Source: Diaphorobacter_A ruginosibacter_A (GTDB lineage: Bacteria > Pseudomonadota > Gammaproteobacteria > Burkholderiales > Burkholderiaceae_C). From it: a stretch of DNA of 64,000 nt. A program made the position numbers and the translations under genes. Of the stretch, positions 49,805 to 58,484 are shown piece by piece (position 1 is the first letter of the stretch; each line of letters begins with the position of its first letter). The notes under the pieces were generated by a model that worked only from the letters and a program-made list of their open reading frames with translations, did not search any database and was not told where the DNA came from. Location of the stretch: assembly GCF_040396215.1 (NCBI RefSeq), contig NZ_JBEBOW010000001.1:1-64000 (forward strand), read 5' to 3'.

Positions 49805-50308
49805 ATGGCGACAACCGACTCCAGATTTCCCCCGTTTCGCATCGGCGAAGGCTGGGATGTTCACGCGCTCGTGCCGGGCCGCCAGCTGATCATCGGCGGC
49901 GTGCAAGTGCCGCATGTGGCGGGCCTGCTCGGACATTCCGATGCCGACGTGCTGCTGCATGCGATCACCGATGCGCTGCTTGGCGCGGCCGCGCTGGGCG
50001 ATATCGGCAGGCATTTCCCCGATCACGATCCACAGTTCAAGGGCGCGAATTCGATGGCGCTCCTGGCCGAGGCCGCAAGGCGGGTTCGCGACGCAGGGTA
50101 TGAGATCGGGAATGTGGACAGCACCGTGATCGCCCAGGCTCCGCGGCTCGCCCCGCACATCGCATCGATGTGCGAGTGCATAGCGCAGACCTTGGGTTTG
50201 AGCGCCGGGCAGGTCAACGTGAAGGCCAAGACGGCGGAGCGGATGGGGCCCGTGGGGCAGGGGCTGGCCATCGAGGCGCGGGCTGCCGCGCTGCTGTTCA
50301 GGGCCTGA
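49805..50308 (+). CDS. ispF: 2-C-methyl-D-erythritol 2,4-cyclodiphosphate synthase
   Basis: A 167-residue IspF forming the cyclic diphosphate in the MEP pathway. GWDVHALVPGRQLIIGGV has the metal-binding Asp/His pair, GHSDADVLLHAITDALLGAAALGDIG the second metal site and NVKAKTAERMGPVGQGLAIEA the C-terminal family motif. It probably forms an operon with ispD. Confidence 0.96.
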   Translation: MATTDSRFPPFRIGEGWDVHALVPGRQLIIGGVQVPHVAGLLGHSDADVLLHAITDALLGAAALGDIGRHFPDHDPQFKGANSMALLAEAARRVRDAGYEIGNVDSTVIAQAPRLAPHIASMCECIAQTLGLSAGQVNVKAKTAERMGPVGQGLAIEARAAALLFRA

Positions 50309-50362
50309 CCCGGCTGCCGGTGCGGCTGGCGGGGACCTTCTTTCTTCCAGCCAGCCTGAGCC

Positions 50363-51898
50363 TCAGTCCTTGCGCAGCGGCGCGGCCTGCGAATCGCTGC
50401 GGGCTTCCTCTCCAGGCCGGGGCGGCAGGTGCCTTTTGACCTGGGGGCGCTGCAGCCGCTGCTTGTGATCCGCGCCGTCAGGCAACTCGGCCACGCGTTG
50501 CAGCTGGATGTGCGCAACCAGCCCGCCCGAGGCCGCGTTGGCCAGTGCGAAGATTCCGCCCATGCGCTGCACGGTCTTGTCCACGATGGCCAGTCCCAGG
50601 CCCGCGCCAGCCGCAGCGGTGCGCGCGGAGTCGCTACGGAAAAATGGCTTGGTCAGATTGGCGAGCTGCTCGGGCGGCACGCCCTTGCCATGGTCGCGTA
50701 GCTTGATCAGCACCCATTTGTCCCAGGGCTTGGCGCTGATATCCACGTTCGTCACGCCAGTCTCCTTGTTCTTGCCATAGCGGCGTGCGTTTTCCAGCAG
50801 GTTGGAGATCACGCGGGCCAGCTCGATTTCATCGACCAGGACGTTCAGGTTGTCCGGAACCGACATGCTGATCTGCAGCTCCCTGTGGTCCTGCACCGCA
50901 TACACGCAGGATGAGACCACGCCGTAGAGATTGACCGGCGTGAGGGTCACCGCGTCGGGCCGTGCATAGTCGAGGAATTTGTCGATCGTGGCGTCGAGCT
51001 GCACGATGTCGGCCACCATGTGCTCGCGGGCGACATCGTCGCTCACGCTCATCTCGGTTTCCAGGCGTAGCCGGGCAAGCGGAGTGCGCAGGTCGTGCGA
51101 AATTCCAGCGAGCATCACGGCGCGGTCCTGTTCGAGTTTGGCCAGTTTTTGCGCCATGCGGTTGAAGCCGATGTTCACCTCGCGGATTTCGCTGGTCACG
51201 GCCTCCTCGTCGAGCTGGCTGGCGGCGAAGTCGCCATCCTTGACCCTGTTGGCGGCATACGAGAGCTGCTTGAGCGGCCGGTTGATCAGCCGCGCTATCA
51301 CGGCGGCGCCCGCGAGCGACAGCGCGCCCGCCGTGATCAGCCAGATCAGCCAGGTCTTGCCGCTGGCGGCTGACAGGCGCGAGCGGTCCATGAGCAGCCA
51401 GTTGGGGTCGCCGTTGATGGTGAAACCGACCCAGAGCCCCGCCTCGTTGTTGACGCTGCTCGCCAGGATGGTGCCGGGGCCCAGCCGGCGGGTGAGCTCT
51501 TCGGTCAGCCGCGCTCCCAGCGCCGACTGGGGGAGATGCTCGAATTTGTCGCCGGGCTCGCGTGGCAGGATGCGCACGCCCTCCTGGTCGGCCATGGTCT
51601 TGATCAGCGAGACGCGTGCGATGGCGTCGGCATGCACGAGCGCCGCACGGCTCAGGTTGACCAGCGAGGCGATCTGCTGCGCGGTTTGCAGCGTACGGGG
51701 CTCCAGCTCCAGCGCGCGCAGCGTCTGCAGCCACGTGAGAATGCTCCCCACCAGCAGCAGGGCCAGCAGGAAGAAGGTGCGCCAGAAAAGATTCAGGCCC
51801 ACCCTTGGGCGCGGAGGCGCGGGGCGCTTGCTGGGCGCCTCCAGCGGCGCGGGGCTAGTGGCGTCGGGATAGACGCGCTCTTGGCGATTGGCACTCAT
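50363..51898 (-). CDS. two-component sensor histidine kinase, EnvZ/RisS-like
   Basis: A 511-residue membrane histidine kinase: a first helix (about 40-60), a periplasmic sensor region, a second helix (about 190-210), a HAMP domain, the phosphorylated His in AGISHDLRTPLARLRLE, and the ATPase domain (NLLENARRYGKN, DHGKGVPPEQL, GAGLGLAIVDKTVQRM). The N-terminus (about 1-35) is Pro-rich and cytoplasmic. It lies 210 bp downstream of the OmpR-type regulator, and the domain order is EnvZ-like. The start at ATG 51898 was preferred to a TTG at 51910. Confidence 0.9.
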   Translation of the reverse strand: MSANRQERVYPDATSPAPLEAPSKRPAPPRPRVGLNLFWRTFFLLALLLVGSILTWLQTLRALELEPRTLQTAQQIASLVNLSRAALVHADAIARVSLIKTMADQEGVRILPREPGDKFEHLPQSALGARLTEELTRRLGPGTILASSVNNEAGLWVGFTINGDPNWLLMDRSRLSAASGKTWLIWLITAGALSLAGAAVIARLINRPLKQLSYAANRVKDGDFAASQLDEEAVTSEIREVNIGFNRMAQKLAKLEQDRAVMLAGISHDLRTPLARLRLETEMSVSDDVAREHMVADIVQLDATIDKFLDYARPDAVTLTPVNLYGVVSSCVYAVQDHRELQISMSVPDNLNVLVDEIELARVISNLLENARRYGKNKETGVTNVDISAKPWDKWVLIKLRDHGKGVPPEQLANLTKPFFRSDSARTAAAGAGLGLAIVDKTVQRMGGIFALANAASGGLVAHIQLQRVAELPDGADHKQRLQRPQVKRHLPPRPGEEARSDSQAAPLRKD

Positions 51899-52108
51899 TG
51901 AAGGCCGCAATCTCTAGGGGTTGAACGCGCAGGGTGCCGGCACGGAAAGGCCGCGGCGCCCTGATTCGCGCCTGTCGTGCAGGGATATCCTCATGCGCTG
52001 CATGCAGGGGCTGCGAAAGCCGTGCCATGAGCGGATCGCTCTGTCCGGGCACGGTGATGAAACCGGCGCGGCCGGGTTGCGGCCCCGGGCATCGGCTTGC
52101 CAGGCGGC

Positions 52109-52840
52109 TCAGCTCGTCCCGTCCGGAACGAACACATAGCCCACTCCCCAGACGGTCTGGATGTACCGGGGCGCTGCGGCGTCCACCTCCACCAGTTTGC
52201 GCAGGCGCGAGATCTGCACGTCCAGGCTGCGGTCGAATGGCTCGAATTCGCGGCCACGCGCCAGCAGCGCCAGCTTTTCACGCGACAGCGGTTGGCGCGG
52301 ATGACGCACCAGCGCCTTCAGCATGGCGAATTCGCCCGTGGTGAGCGGCAGTTCTTCTCCATTCTTCTGTAGGGCGCGCGTGCCCAGGTCGAAGGTGAAG
52401 GGACCGAAGGTCACGACTTCATTGTCGCCCGAGGGTGCGCCAGGCGCTTCCTGCGGAGGGCGGCGGCGCAGCACGGCGTGAATGCGCGCCAGCAGTTCGC
52501 GTGGGTTGAAAGGCTTGCCGAGGTAGTCGTCCGCGCCGACTTCCAGTCCGACGATGCGATCGACATCCTCGCCCTTGGCGGTGAGCATGATGATGGGTGT
52601 GCGGTCGTTGGCCGCGCGCAGGCGGCGGCAAATGGACAGGCCGTCTTCCCCGGGCATCATCAGGTCGAGCACGATCAGGTCCACTGTCTCCCGAAGCAGG
52701 ATGCGGTTGAGAGCCTTGCCATCTTCGGCAACCATCACCTCGAACCCTTCCTGAGTAAGATAACGGCGCAGCAGGTCGCGGATGCGGGCGTCGTCATCAA
52801 CCACGAGAACTTTGTCGGTACGATTGGTTGTTGTGACCAT
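52109..52840 (-). CDS. ompR: two-component response regulator, OmpR family
   Basis: A 243-residue regulator. The receiver domain has the acidic pocket VVDDDARIRDLL, the phosphorylated Asp in DLIVLDLMMPGEDGLS (about residue 58) and the Lys in DDYLGKPFNPRELL. The winged-HTH C-terminal part contains LTTGEFAMLKALVRHPRQPLSR and IQTVWGVGYVF. It is of the OmpR type, paired with the downstream kinase. An osmolarity or envelope role is inferred from relatives. The 5' side has 216 bp before the divergent SIMPL gene. Confidence 0.92.
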   Translation of the reverse strand: MVTTTNRTDKVLVVDDDARIRDLLRRYLTQEGFEVMVAEDGKALNRILLRETVDLIVLDLMMPGEDGLSICRRLRAANDRTPIIMLTAKGEDVDRIVGLEVGADDYLGKPFNPRELLARIHAVLRRRPPQEAPGAPSGDNEVVTFGPFTFDLGTRALQKNGEELPLTTGEFAMLKALVRHPRQPLSREKLALLARGREFEPFDRSLDVQISRLRKLVEVDAAAPRYIQTVWGVGYVFVPDGTS

Positions 52841-53056
52841 AACTTTCCTCAGTCCAATTTGTAACAGAGCCGATTCTGACTACCTTGCGCCGGGAATGTT
52901 TGATTTTTTCCTCGGTTCTGACCCAATGTTACAAATATTGCTTGAAAACGCCTACCGCGTCGCAGCCCTTTACACAAGAGACACTCCATTTGTTCATACG
53001 GAGGTTTGAATACGGTTTGTCATGTATTGCGTACCCATTGATTCGTGAAAGGTGAT

Positions 53057-53770
53057 ATGCCAAAGCTGACTGTAAAAACCATGGCGGCGACCGCCGCATT
53101 GCTGTGCGCCGGATCGGTTCTTGCTCAAAACGGGAGTGCAACCGCTGGCGCTGCGCAGAACGTGCTGCAACTCTCTGCAAAGGGCTCGGTGGAGGTGCAG
53201 CAGGATCTTCTCGTGGTGCGCCTTTCCACCACCAAGGAGGCGGCGGATGCGGCTTCCGTGCAGGCGCAGCTCAAGCAGGCGCTGGATGCCGCGCTCACCC
53301 AGGCCAAGCGCAATGCCCAGCCCGGGCAGATGGACGTGCGCTCCGGCGACTTCTCGCTTTTCCCGCGCCATAACCGCGACGGAAAGATCTCGGGCTGGCA
53401 GGGGCGGGCCGATCTCATCGTCGAGGGCCGTGACTTCGCGCGCATCGGCTCGGCGGTGGGGGAACTGCAGAGCATGAGCGTCGGGTCGATGCAGTTCGAT
53501 CTGTCGCAGGAAGCGCGCAGCCGCGTCGAGGGCGAGGCGCAGGCCAAGGCGATCGAGGCGTTCAAGACCCGGGCCCTGGAGATCGCCAGGAGTTTCGGGT
53601 TCTCTGGCTACACCCTGCGCGAGGTTGCGGTGAATGACCAGAATTCCTTTGCGATGCCGCGCATGGCCAACGCGGGCGTCTCCATGATGAAGTCGGACGC
53701 GCCCCTGCCGGTGGAAGCGGGCAAGACGCGCGTCGAAGTCGTCGTGTCCGGAACGGTTCAAATGCGGTGA
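53057..53770 (+). CDS. SIMPL domain (DUF541) periplasmic protein
   Basis: A 237-residue exported protein. The signal peptide (about 1-25) ends in SVLA|Q. The mature part has the DUF541 pattern: ISAKGSVEV-like LQLSAKGSVEVQQDLLVVRL, the conserved QMDVRSGDFSLFPRHNRDGK, and YTLREVAVND with GKTRVEVVVSGTVQM at the end. Such proteins are widespread in periplasms and resemble BP26/OMP28; function is unclear. It starts at ATG 53057 with AAAGGTG upstream; a GTG at 53045 is the alternative. Confidence 0.85.
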   Translation: MPKLTVKTMAATAALLCAGSVLAQNGSATAGAAQNVLQLSAKGSVEVQQDLLVVRLSTTKEAADAASVQAQLKQALDAALTQAKRNAQPGQMDVRSGDFSLFPRHNRDGKISGWQGRADLIVEGRDFARIGSAVGELQSMSVGSMQFDLSQEARSRVEGEAQAKAIEAFKTRALEIARSFGFSGYTLREVAVNDQNSFAMPRMANAGVSMMKSDAPLPVEAGKTRVEVVVSGTVQMR

Positions 53771-53898
53771 CCGGCCGCAGCCGAAGAGCCGCCATGTTGC
53801 CGTGCACGGTTGTTTTTCTGCGCGGAAGCGTCACAATGGCGTGGCGAGTATCGGATGCGGGCTCCTATGAATGAATAGATAGGCCGTCATCCGATAGC

Positions 53899-53942
53899 AG
53901 TCCCCGGCCGCCATTGAGGTGGCACGGGGACTTCCTGTTTTC
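53899..53942 (+). terminator. probable terminator after the SIMPL gene
   Basis: AGTCCCCG pairs with CGGGGACT, with an imperfect GCC/GGC inner stem, followed by TCCTGTTTTC. The stretch 53771-54110 otherwise holds no gene; its right part is the second repeat element. Confidence 0.6.
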
Positions 53943-53989
53943 AGGGCGCGGAGGATTCTTCGGGAGAGCCGCCGCGCCGGCCCTGTTTA

Positions 53990-54110
53990 GAGCCGTTAAC
54001 ACAACCCTCGATACGTCGTTGCTTCGCCTTGTCGTACGCTTGTACTGCCTGCGGCTTCGCGCCTCGTCTCGATCGCAAACCTTCGGTTTGCTGGGTCGTG
54101 TTAGCAGCTC
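53990..54110 (+). repeat. 121-nt MITE-like element, copy 2
   Basis: Near-identical reverse-orientation copy of 43284-43404, differing at only a few positions near one end. Imperfect terminal inverted repeats (GAGCCGTTAACACAACCC against GAGCTGCTAACACGACCC, 15 of 18 matches), with TTA directly outside each end as in copy 1. Its right end abuts the 3-hydroxybutyrate dehydrogenase stop codon; that TAA is the flanking TTA read on the minus strand. Confidence 0.85.
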
Positions 54111-54893
54111 TTATTGCGCAGCCCAGCCGCCGTCCATGTTCCAGGCGACGCCGCAGATATTGCTGCCCGCGGGCGAGCAGAAGAACACCGCCAGCTCGCC
54201 CAGCTCCTCGGGCGTGGTGAAGCGCAGCGATGGCTCTTTCTCGCTCAGCAGCTGCTTTTGGGCCTCGGCCACCGAAATGCCTTGCTCCGCTGCCTTGGCA
54301 TCGATCTGTTTTTGCACCAGCGGCGTGAGCACCCAGCCCGGACAGATGGCGTTGCAGGTCACGCCGATGGCGGCGTTTTCCAGCGCGGTCACCTTGGTCA
54401 GCCCGACGATGCCGTGCTTGGCCGCGACATAGGCCGCCTTCTGCGCGGACCCGACGAGGCCGTGCACCGATGCGATGTTGATGATGCGGCCCCACTTGGC
54501 CGCCTGCATGGCCGGCAGCGCCAGGCGCGTGGTGTGGAACGCGCTCGACAGGTTGATGGCGATGATCGAATCCCATTTCTCGACCGGGAAGTCCTGCACC
54601 GGCGCCACGTGCTGGATACCGGCGTTGTTCACCAGGATGTCGACATGGCCGAACTGCCCGCCAGCGTACTTCATCATGTCCTCGATTTCCGCGGGGCGGC
54701 TCATGTCCGCGCCGTGGTAGGCCACCTTGACGTTGTGGGCCTTGCCTGCTTCGAGCACCGCGGCGCGCGAACCGTCGACATCCCCGAAGCCGTTGAGCAC
54801 GATGTTCGCGCCCTGGCGGGCCAGGGCCTTGGCGATGCCCAGTCCAATGCCGCTGGTGGAACCGGTGACGAGCGCCGTCTTGTCATTGAGCAT
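54111..54893 (-). CDS. bdhA: 3-hydroxybutyrate dehydrogenase (SDR family)
   Basis: A 260-residue short-chain dehydrogenase: cofactor loop VTGSTSGIGLGIAKAL (about 9-24), NNAGIQHVAP, catalytic Ser in INIASVHGLVG, and YVAAKHG with the Tyr-X3-Lys pair. The Q-rich EAQKQLLSEKEPSLRF and WNMDGGWAAQ at the C-terminus match 3-hydroxybutyrate dehydrogenases, which interconvert acetoacetate and (R)-3-hydroxybutyrate, as in polyhydroxybutyrate turnover. The stop codon abuts the inserted repeat. The start precedes a divergent hydrolase. Confidence 0.93.
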   Translation of the reverse strand: MLNDKTALVTGSTSGIGLGIAKALARQGANIVLNGFGDVDGSRAAVLEAGKAHNVKVAYHGADMSRPAEIEDMMKYAGGQFGHVDILVNNAGIQHVAPVQDFPVEKWDSIIAINLSSAFHTTRLALPAMQAAKWGRIINIASVHGLVGSAQKAAYVAAKHGIVGLTKVTALENAAIGVTCNAICPGWVLTPLVQKQIDAKAAEQGISVAEAQKQLLSEKEPSLRFTTPEELGELAVFFCSPAGSNICGVAWNMDGGWAAQ

Positions 54894-54957
54894 AAAAGTC
54901 TCTCCAAATCAATTACGATGCAAACATTATCGAGGGCAAGAGACAAAGCTGATTCCC

Positions 54958-55881
54958 ATGATTGAACCTACGCTGAATTACGTACCTTGTCCCGGCCTGC
55001 CGGCCACCAGCCCCATGGATGCCGCAGGACACCGCATGGCCTATTGGGAATGGAACGATACGGGAAATCCCCAGCATCCGCACGTGCTCATGTGCGTGCA
55101 TGGTCTTTCACGCCAGGGTCGTGATTTCGATGTATTCGCGCGGCGCATGAGTCGCCATGCGCGCGTGGTCTGCCCCGATGTCGTGGGGCGTGGTCAGAGC
55201 GACTGGCTGGCCGATCCCAGGGGCTATCAGATTCCCGCTTACGTGGGCGACATGCTGGCGCTCATCGAGCAACTGCATGCACGGGCGCCGATCACGCAGC
55301 TCGACTGGGTGGGCACCAGCATGGGCGGCATCATCGGCATGGTGGTCGCGGGCCAGAAGGAACTGCCGTTGCCCGTGCCGGTGCATTCCCTGGTGCTCAA
55401 TGACGTGGGGCCCTCGGTGCAATGGGATGCGCTGCGGCGCATCGGCTCCTATCTTGGCAGGCCGCTGCGATTCGATTCGATACAGGCGGCGGCCGATGAA
55501 CTTCGCCGGATCTCGCAGGGTTTCGGCCCGCATTCCAGTGAAGAATGGCTTGAGCTCTCCCGGCCCATGGTGAGCCGCGCGGCGCATGAACGCTGGCGCC
55601 TGCATTACGACCCGGGCATCGCGGCGCCCATGCGCAAGATGACAGAAGAGGCGGCCGAGGGCGGCGAGCGCTATCTGTGGAAGCTCTATGAACAGATCAC
55701 CGCGCGCGTGCTGCTGCTGCGCGGCGCGCAATCCGACCTGCTGTCCAGACAGACGGCGCAGCGCATGACGCAGACAGGCCCGCGCGCGCAACTCAGGGAG
55801 TTTGAATTTGTCGGACACGCCCCCACATTGGTGGCACCGGAGCAGGGCAGTGTGGTCGAGCGGTTCCTGTGCGGTGACTAG
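54958..55881 (+). CDS. alpha/beta hydrolase fold protein
   Basis: A 307-residue alpha/beta hydrolase. The N-terminal oxyanion strand is VLMCVHGLSRQGRDF, the nucleophile elbow is WVGTSMGGIIGM with Ser as nucleophile, the acid is probably Asp in LLLRGAQSDLLS, and the His is in VGHAPTL. DVVGRGQSDW is a family block. It is divergent from bdhA with 64 bp between starts. Esterase or lactonase activity is likely, substrate not known. Confidence 0.87.
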   Translation: MIEPTLNYVPCPGLPATSPMDAAGHRMAYWEWNDTGNPQHPHVLMCVHGLSRQGRDFDVFARRMSRHARVVCPDVVGRGQSDWLADPRGYQIPAYVGDMLALIEQLHARAPITQLDWVGTSMGGIIGMVVAGQKELPLPVPVHSLVLNDVGPSVQWDALRRIGSYLGRPLRFDSIQAAADELRRISQGFGPHSSEEWLELSRPMVSRAAHERWRLHYDPGIAAPMRKMTEEAAEGGERYLWKLYEQITARVLLLRGAQSDLLSRQTAQRMTQTGPRAQLREFEFVGHAPTLVAPEQGSVVERFLCGD

Positions 55882-55921
55882 CAACGAATAGCGGCAAACA
55901 GCGGAACTGATCGGAGAGTCC

Positions 55922-58183
55922 ATGAAAACCAGTGCAATCGGCACGTCCCTCAATGAAGGCGGAGGAGCAGTGCCGGGCTCTGCCGCATCCTCCGCGGATG
56001 CCATTCCGCAACTGATTTCGGCCACCTCCGAGGTTGCGCCAGAACATGTGGGATCGCTTGAGAAGGTACGGGCTTTCGCGATCCCATTGCTCACGGGCGA
56101 AGTGCTGGAGACCGGCGAGAACACGCTCGCCCATGCCGACGCGGTGGCATCCATCCTCAAGCACATCGGCAGCTCGGAGACGCTTCAGGCCGCGGTGTAC
56201 CTGGTCTATGCATCGACCCATCTGAACAAGCCGGAAGAGGTCATCACCAAGGCTTTCGGTGAGAACTTCGCCGATCTGGCCTGCGAAACCACCAAGCTCA
56301 TGCGCGTGCAGGAACAGGCGCGCGCCGCCCAGGTCGCGGGCCATCAGGTGGATGACGTCGCCACGCAGACGGAGAACGTGCGCAAGATGCTGCTGGCGTT
56401 CTCCAAGGATCTGCGGGTGGTGCTGCTGCGGCTTGCCTCGCGCCTTCAGACGCTGCGCTTTTACGCCGCCACGAAGCGGCCCGTGTCGCCCGGGATGGCG
56501 CGCGAGGCGCTGCAGGTCTTCGCGCCGCTGGCCAACCGCCTGGGAATCTGGCAGATCAAGTGGGAGCTGGAAGACCTGTCGTTCCGCTTTTTGGAGCCGG
56601 ACACCTACAAGGAAATCGCCCGCCTGCTCGACGAAAAACGCGCGGAGCGCGAGCTCTACATGGAGCAGTTGCGGGGACGGCTCGAATCCGAGTTGCGCGC
56701 GCGAAGCATCAGCGCGACGGTCAAGGGCCGGCCCAAGCACATCTACAGCATCGTCAAGAAGATGCGCGGCAAGTCGCTCAACTTCGACCAGGTATTCGAC
56801 ATCCGCGCGCTGCGTGTCATCGTGCCGAGCGTGAAGGATTGCTACGCCGCGCTGTCCTGGGTGCATTCGCACTTCCAGCCGATAGAGGCGGAGTTCGACG
56901 ACTACATCGCGCGCCCCAAGCCCAACGGCTATCAGTCCCTGCACACCGTGGTGCGCGACGAGGCGGGCAAGGCCATCGAAATCCAGATCCGCACACAAGC
57001 CATGGATGACCATGCGGAAAGCGGCGTGGCTGCGCACTGGGCGTACAAGGAGGCAGGCACCAAGGGCTATGCGGGCGTGTCCGCGAGCAGCGAATACGAC
57101 GCGAAGATCGCGGTGCTGCGCCAATTGCTCGCATGGGAGCGCGACATGACCGGCGCGGTCAGCCGCAGCGGCCTGTTCGATGACCGCATCTATGTGCTGA
57201 CCCCGGACGCCGCGGTGATCGAACTTCCGCGCGGAGCGACCCCGGTGGACTTCGCCTACGCCGTGCACACCAACGTCGGGCATCGCTGCCGAGGCGCCAA
57301 GGTGGACGGCAACATGGTGACGTTGAACACGCCGCTTGAAAACGGCCAGACCGTCGAGATCACCACGGTGAAGGAAGGCCGTCCCTCCCGCGACTGGCTC
57401 AACCCGGAGCTTGGCTACCTCACAAGCAACCGTGCACGCGCAAAGGTGCGTGCCTGGTTCAATGCGCAGGCCACGCACGAGACGATTGCCAAGGGCAGGG
57501 AAGCGGTAGAAAAACTCCTGCAGCGTGAAGGCAAGACATCGATGAAGCACGATGATCTGGCCGCGCAACTGGGCCTGAAATCGGCGGACGCATTGTTCGA
57601 GGTGGTCGGCAAGGACGAACTCTCGCTGCGCTCCATCGAAATGCTGCTCAGGCCGGCTCCGGCCCCCGCCGAGCTCACAGAGGAAGACCTCAACCGCACC
57701 CGCCGCAGCCGCGCAAGCGACGCAGGCTCGAAGGGCGGCGTGCTGGTGGTCGGCATCGATTCGCTCATGACGCAACTGGCCAAATGCTGCAAGCCCGCGC
57801 CGCCAGACGAAATCCGCGGCTTCGTCACCCGGGGCAAAGGCGTGAGCGTGCACCGCTCCGACTGCAGCAATTTCAGGGAAATGGCCGCGCGCAACGCGGA
57901 ACGCGTCATCGAAGTCGAATGGGGCGCTCCCAAGCCGCAAAAGGAAAGCGCGGTCTATCCAGTGGACGTTGCCGTGGAAGCGCACGATCGCCAGGGCCTG
58001 CTACGAGACATCTCGGAAGTCTTCGCGCGGGAAAAGACCAACGTCATCGGAGTCCAGACCCAATCGGTCAAGGGAACGGCCTGGATGACCTTCACCGTTG
58101 AAGTCTCTGACTCGGGCCGTTTGAACAAGGTGCTCGGCCAGGTTGCCTGCGTGCATGGCGTACGCTCGGCAAGAAGGCGCTGA
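55922..58183 (+). CDS. relA: GTP pyrophosphokinase RelA
   Basis: A 753-residue RSH protein. The N-terminal HD-domain region is degenerate: the HD dyad expected after TLQAA is replaced (VYLVYASTHLN, about 92-102), so hydrolysis is unlikely. The synthetase has DIRALRVIVPSVKDCYAALS and EFDDYIARPKPNGYQSLHT with the acidic RelA-type pocket. TGS (VYVLTPDAAVIELPRGATPV) and a C-terminal ACT domain follow. It makes (p)ppGpp on stalled ribosomes. It starts 40 bp after the hydrolase gene. Confidence 0.95.
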   Translation: MKTSAIGTSLNEGGGAVPGSAASSADAIPQLISATSEVAPEHVGSLEKVRAFAIPLLTGEVLETGENTLAHADAVASILKHIGSSETLQAAVYLVYASTHLNKPEEVITKAFGENFADLACETTKLMRVQEQARAAQVAGHQVDDVATQTENVRKMLLAFSKDLRVVLLRLASRLQTLRFYAATKRPVSPGMAREALQVFAPLANRLGIWQIKWELEDLSFRFLEPDTYKEIARLLDEKRAERELYMEQLRGRLESELRARSISATVKGRPKHIYSIVKKMRGKSLNFDQVFDIRALRVIVPSVKDCYAALSWVHSHFQPIEAEFDDYIARPKPNGYQSLHTVVRDEAGKAIEIQIRTQAMDDHAESGVAAHWAYKEAGTKGYAGVSASSEYDAKIAVLRQLLAWERDMTGAVSRSGLFDDRIYVLTPDAAVIELPRGATPVDFAYAVHTNVGHRCRGAKVDGNMVTLNTPLENGQTVEITTVKEGRPSRDWLNPELGYLTSNRARAKVRAWFNAQATHETIAKGREAVEKLLQREGKTSMKHDDLAAQLGLKSADALFEVVGKDELSLRSIEMLLRPAPAPAELTEEDLNRTRRSRASDAGSKGGVLVVGIDSLMTQLAKCCKPAPPDEIRGFVTRGKGVSVHRSDCSNFREMAARNAERVIEVEWGAPKPQKESAVYPVDVAVEAHDRQGLLRDISEVFAREKTNVIGVQTQSVKGTAWMTFTVEVSDSGRLNKVLGQVACVHGVRSARRR

Positions 58184-58331
58184 AAATATGTCATAATCAA
58201 AGGCTTGGAAGAAGCAAGGCGTTGCAGCACGCTTTTCCAGTGGCAGGAATTTCGGGAAGATTGAAAAAATCTCGAAATTCGGAAAATGGGAAATTTTTGC
58301 TGCTACAATTCCAGCTTCTCGAACAGACAAC

Positions 58332-58408
58332 AGGCGCGTAGCTCAGCTGGTTAGAGCACCACCTTGACATGGTGGGGGTCGTTGGTTCGAGTCCAATCGC
58401 GCCTACCA
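58332..58408 (+). tRNA. tRNA-Val (anticodon GAC), CCA encoded
   Basis: A 77-nt cloverleaf: acceptor AGGCGCG pairs with CGCGCCT, D-arm GCTC/GAGC, anticodon arm CCACC-TTGACAT-GGTGG with GAC, and T-arm GTTGG-TTCGAGT-CCAAT. A discriminator A and CCA end it. It is next to a tyrosine integrase, so it is the probable attachment site of the element to the right. The 148 bp before it (58184-58331) hold no gene. Confidence 0.97.
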
Positions 58409-58422
58409 ACTAACCATTGGTA

Positions 58423-58460
58423 AAAGCCTTCTAGATCAACGGTCTGGAAGGCTTTCTTAT
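58423..58460. terminator. terminator hairpin after tRNA-Val
   Basis: AAAGCCTTC(T)AGA pairs with TCT(G)GAAGGCTTT, followed by CTTATTT. It lies between the tRNA and the convergent integrase gene and can end the tRNA transcript and perhaps the integrase transcript. Confidence 0.82.
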
Positions 58461-58484
58461 TTCCGGCTTCATCGTCCGGGAGAT

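Noticed and set aside
51899..51910. TTG at 51910 as start of the histidine kinase
   Set aside because: The ATG at 51898 is in frame and needs no rare start codon.
54029..54220. Open frame with an N-terminal peptide shared with the upstream extension of metQ
   Set aside because: Both peptides are translations of the 121-nt repeat element, not a real shared protein domain.
55793..57985. 730-codon open frame opposite relA
   Set aside because: Antisense shadow; relA on the other strand has full domain structure.
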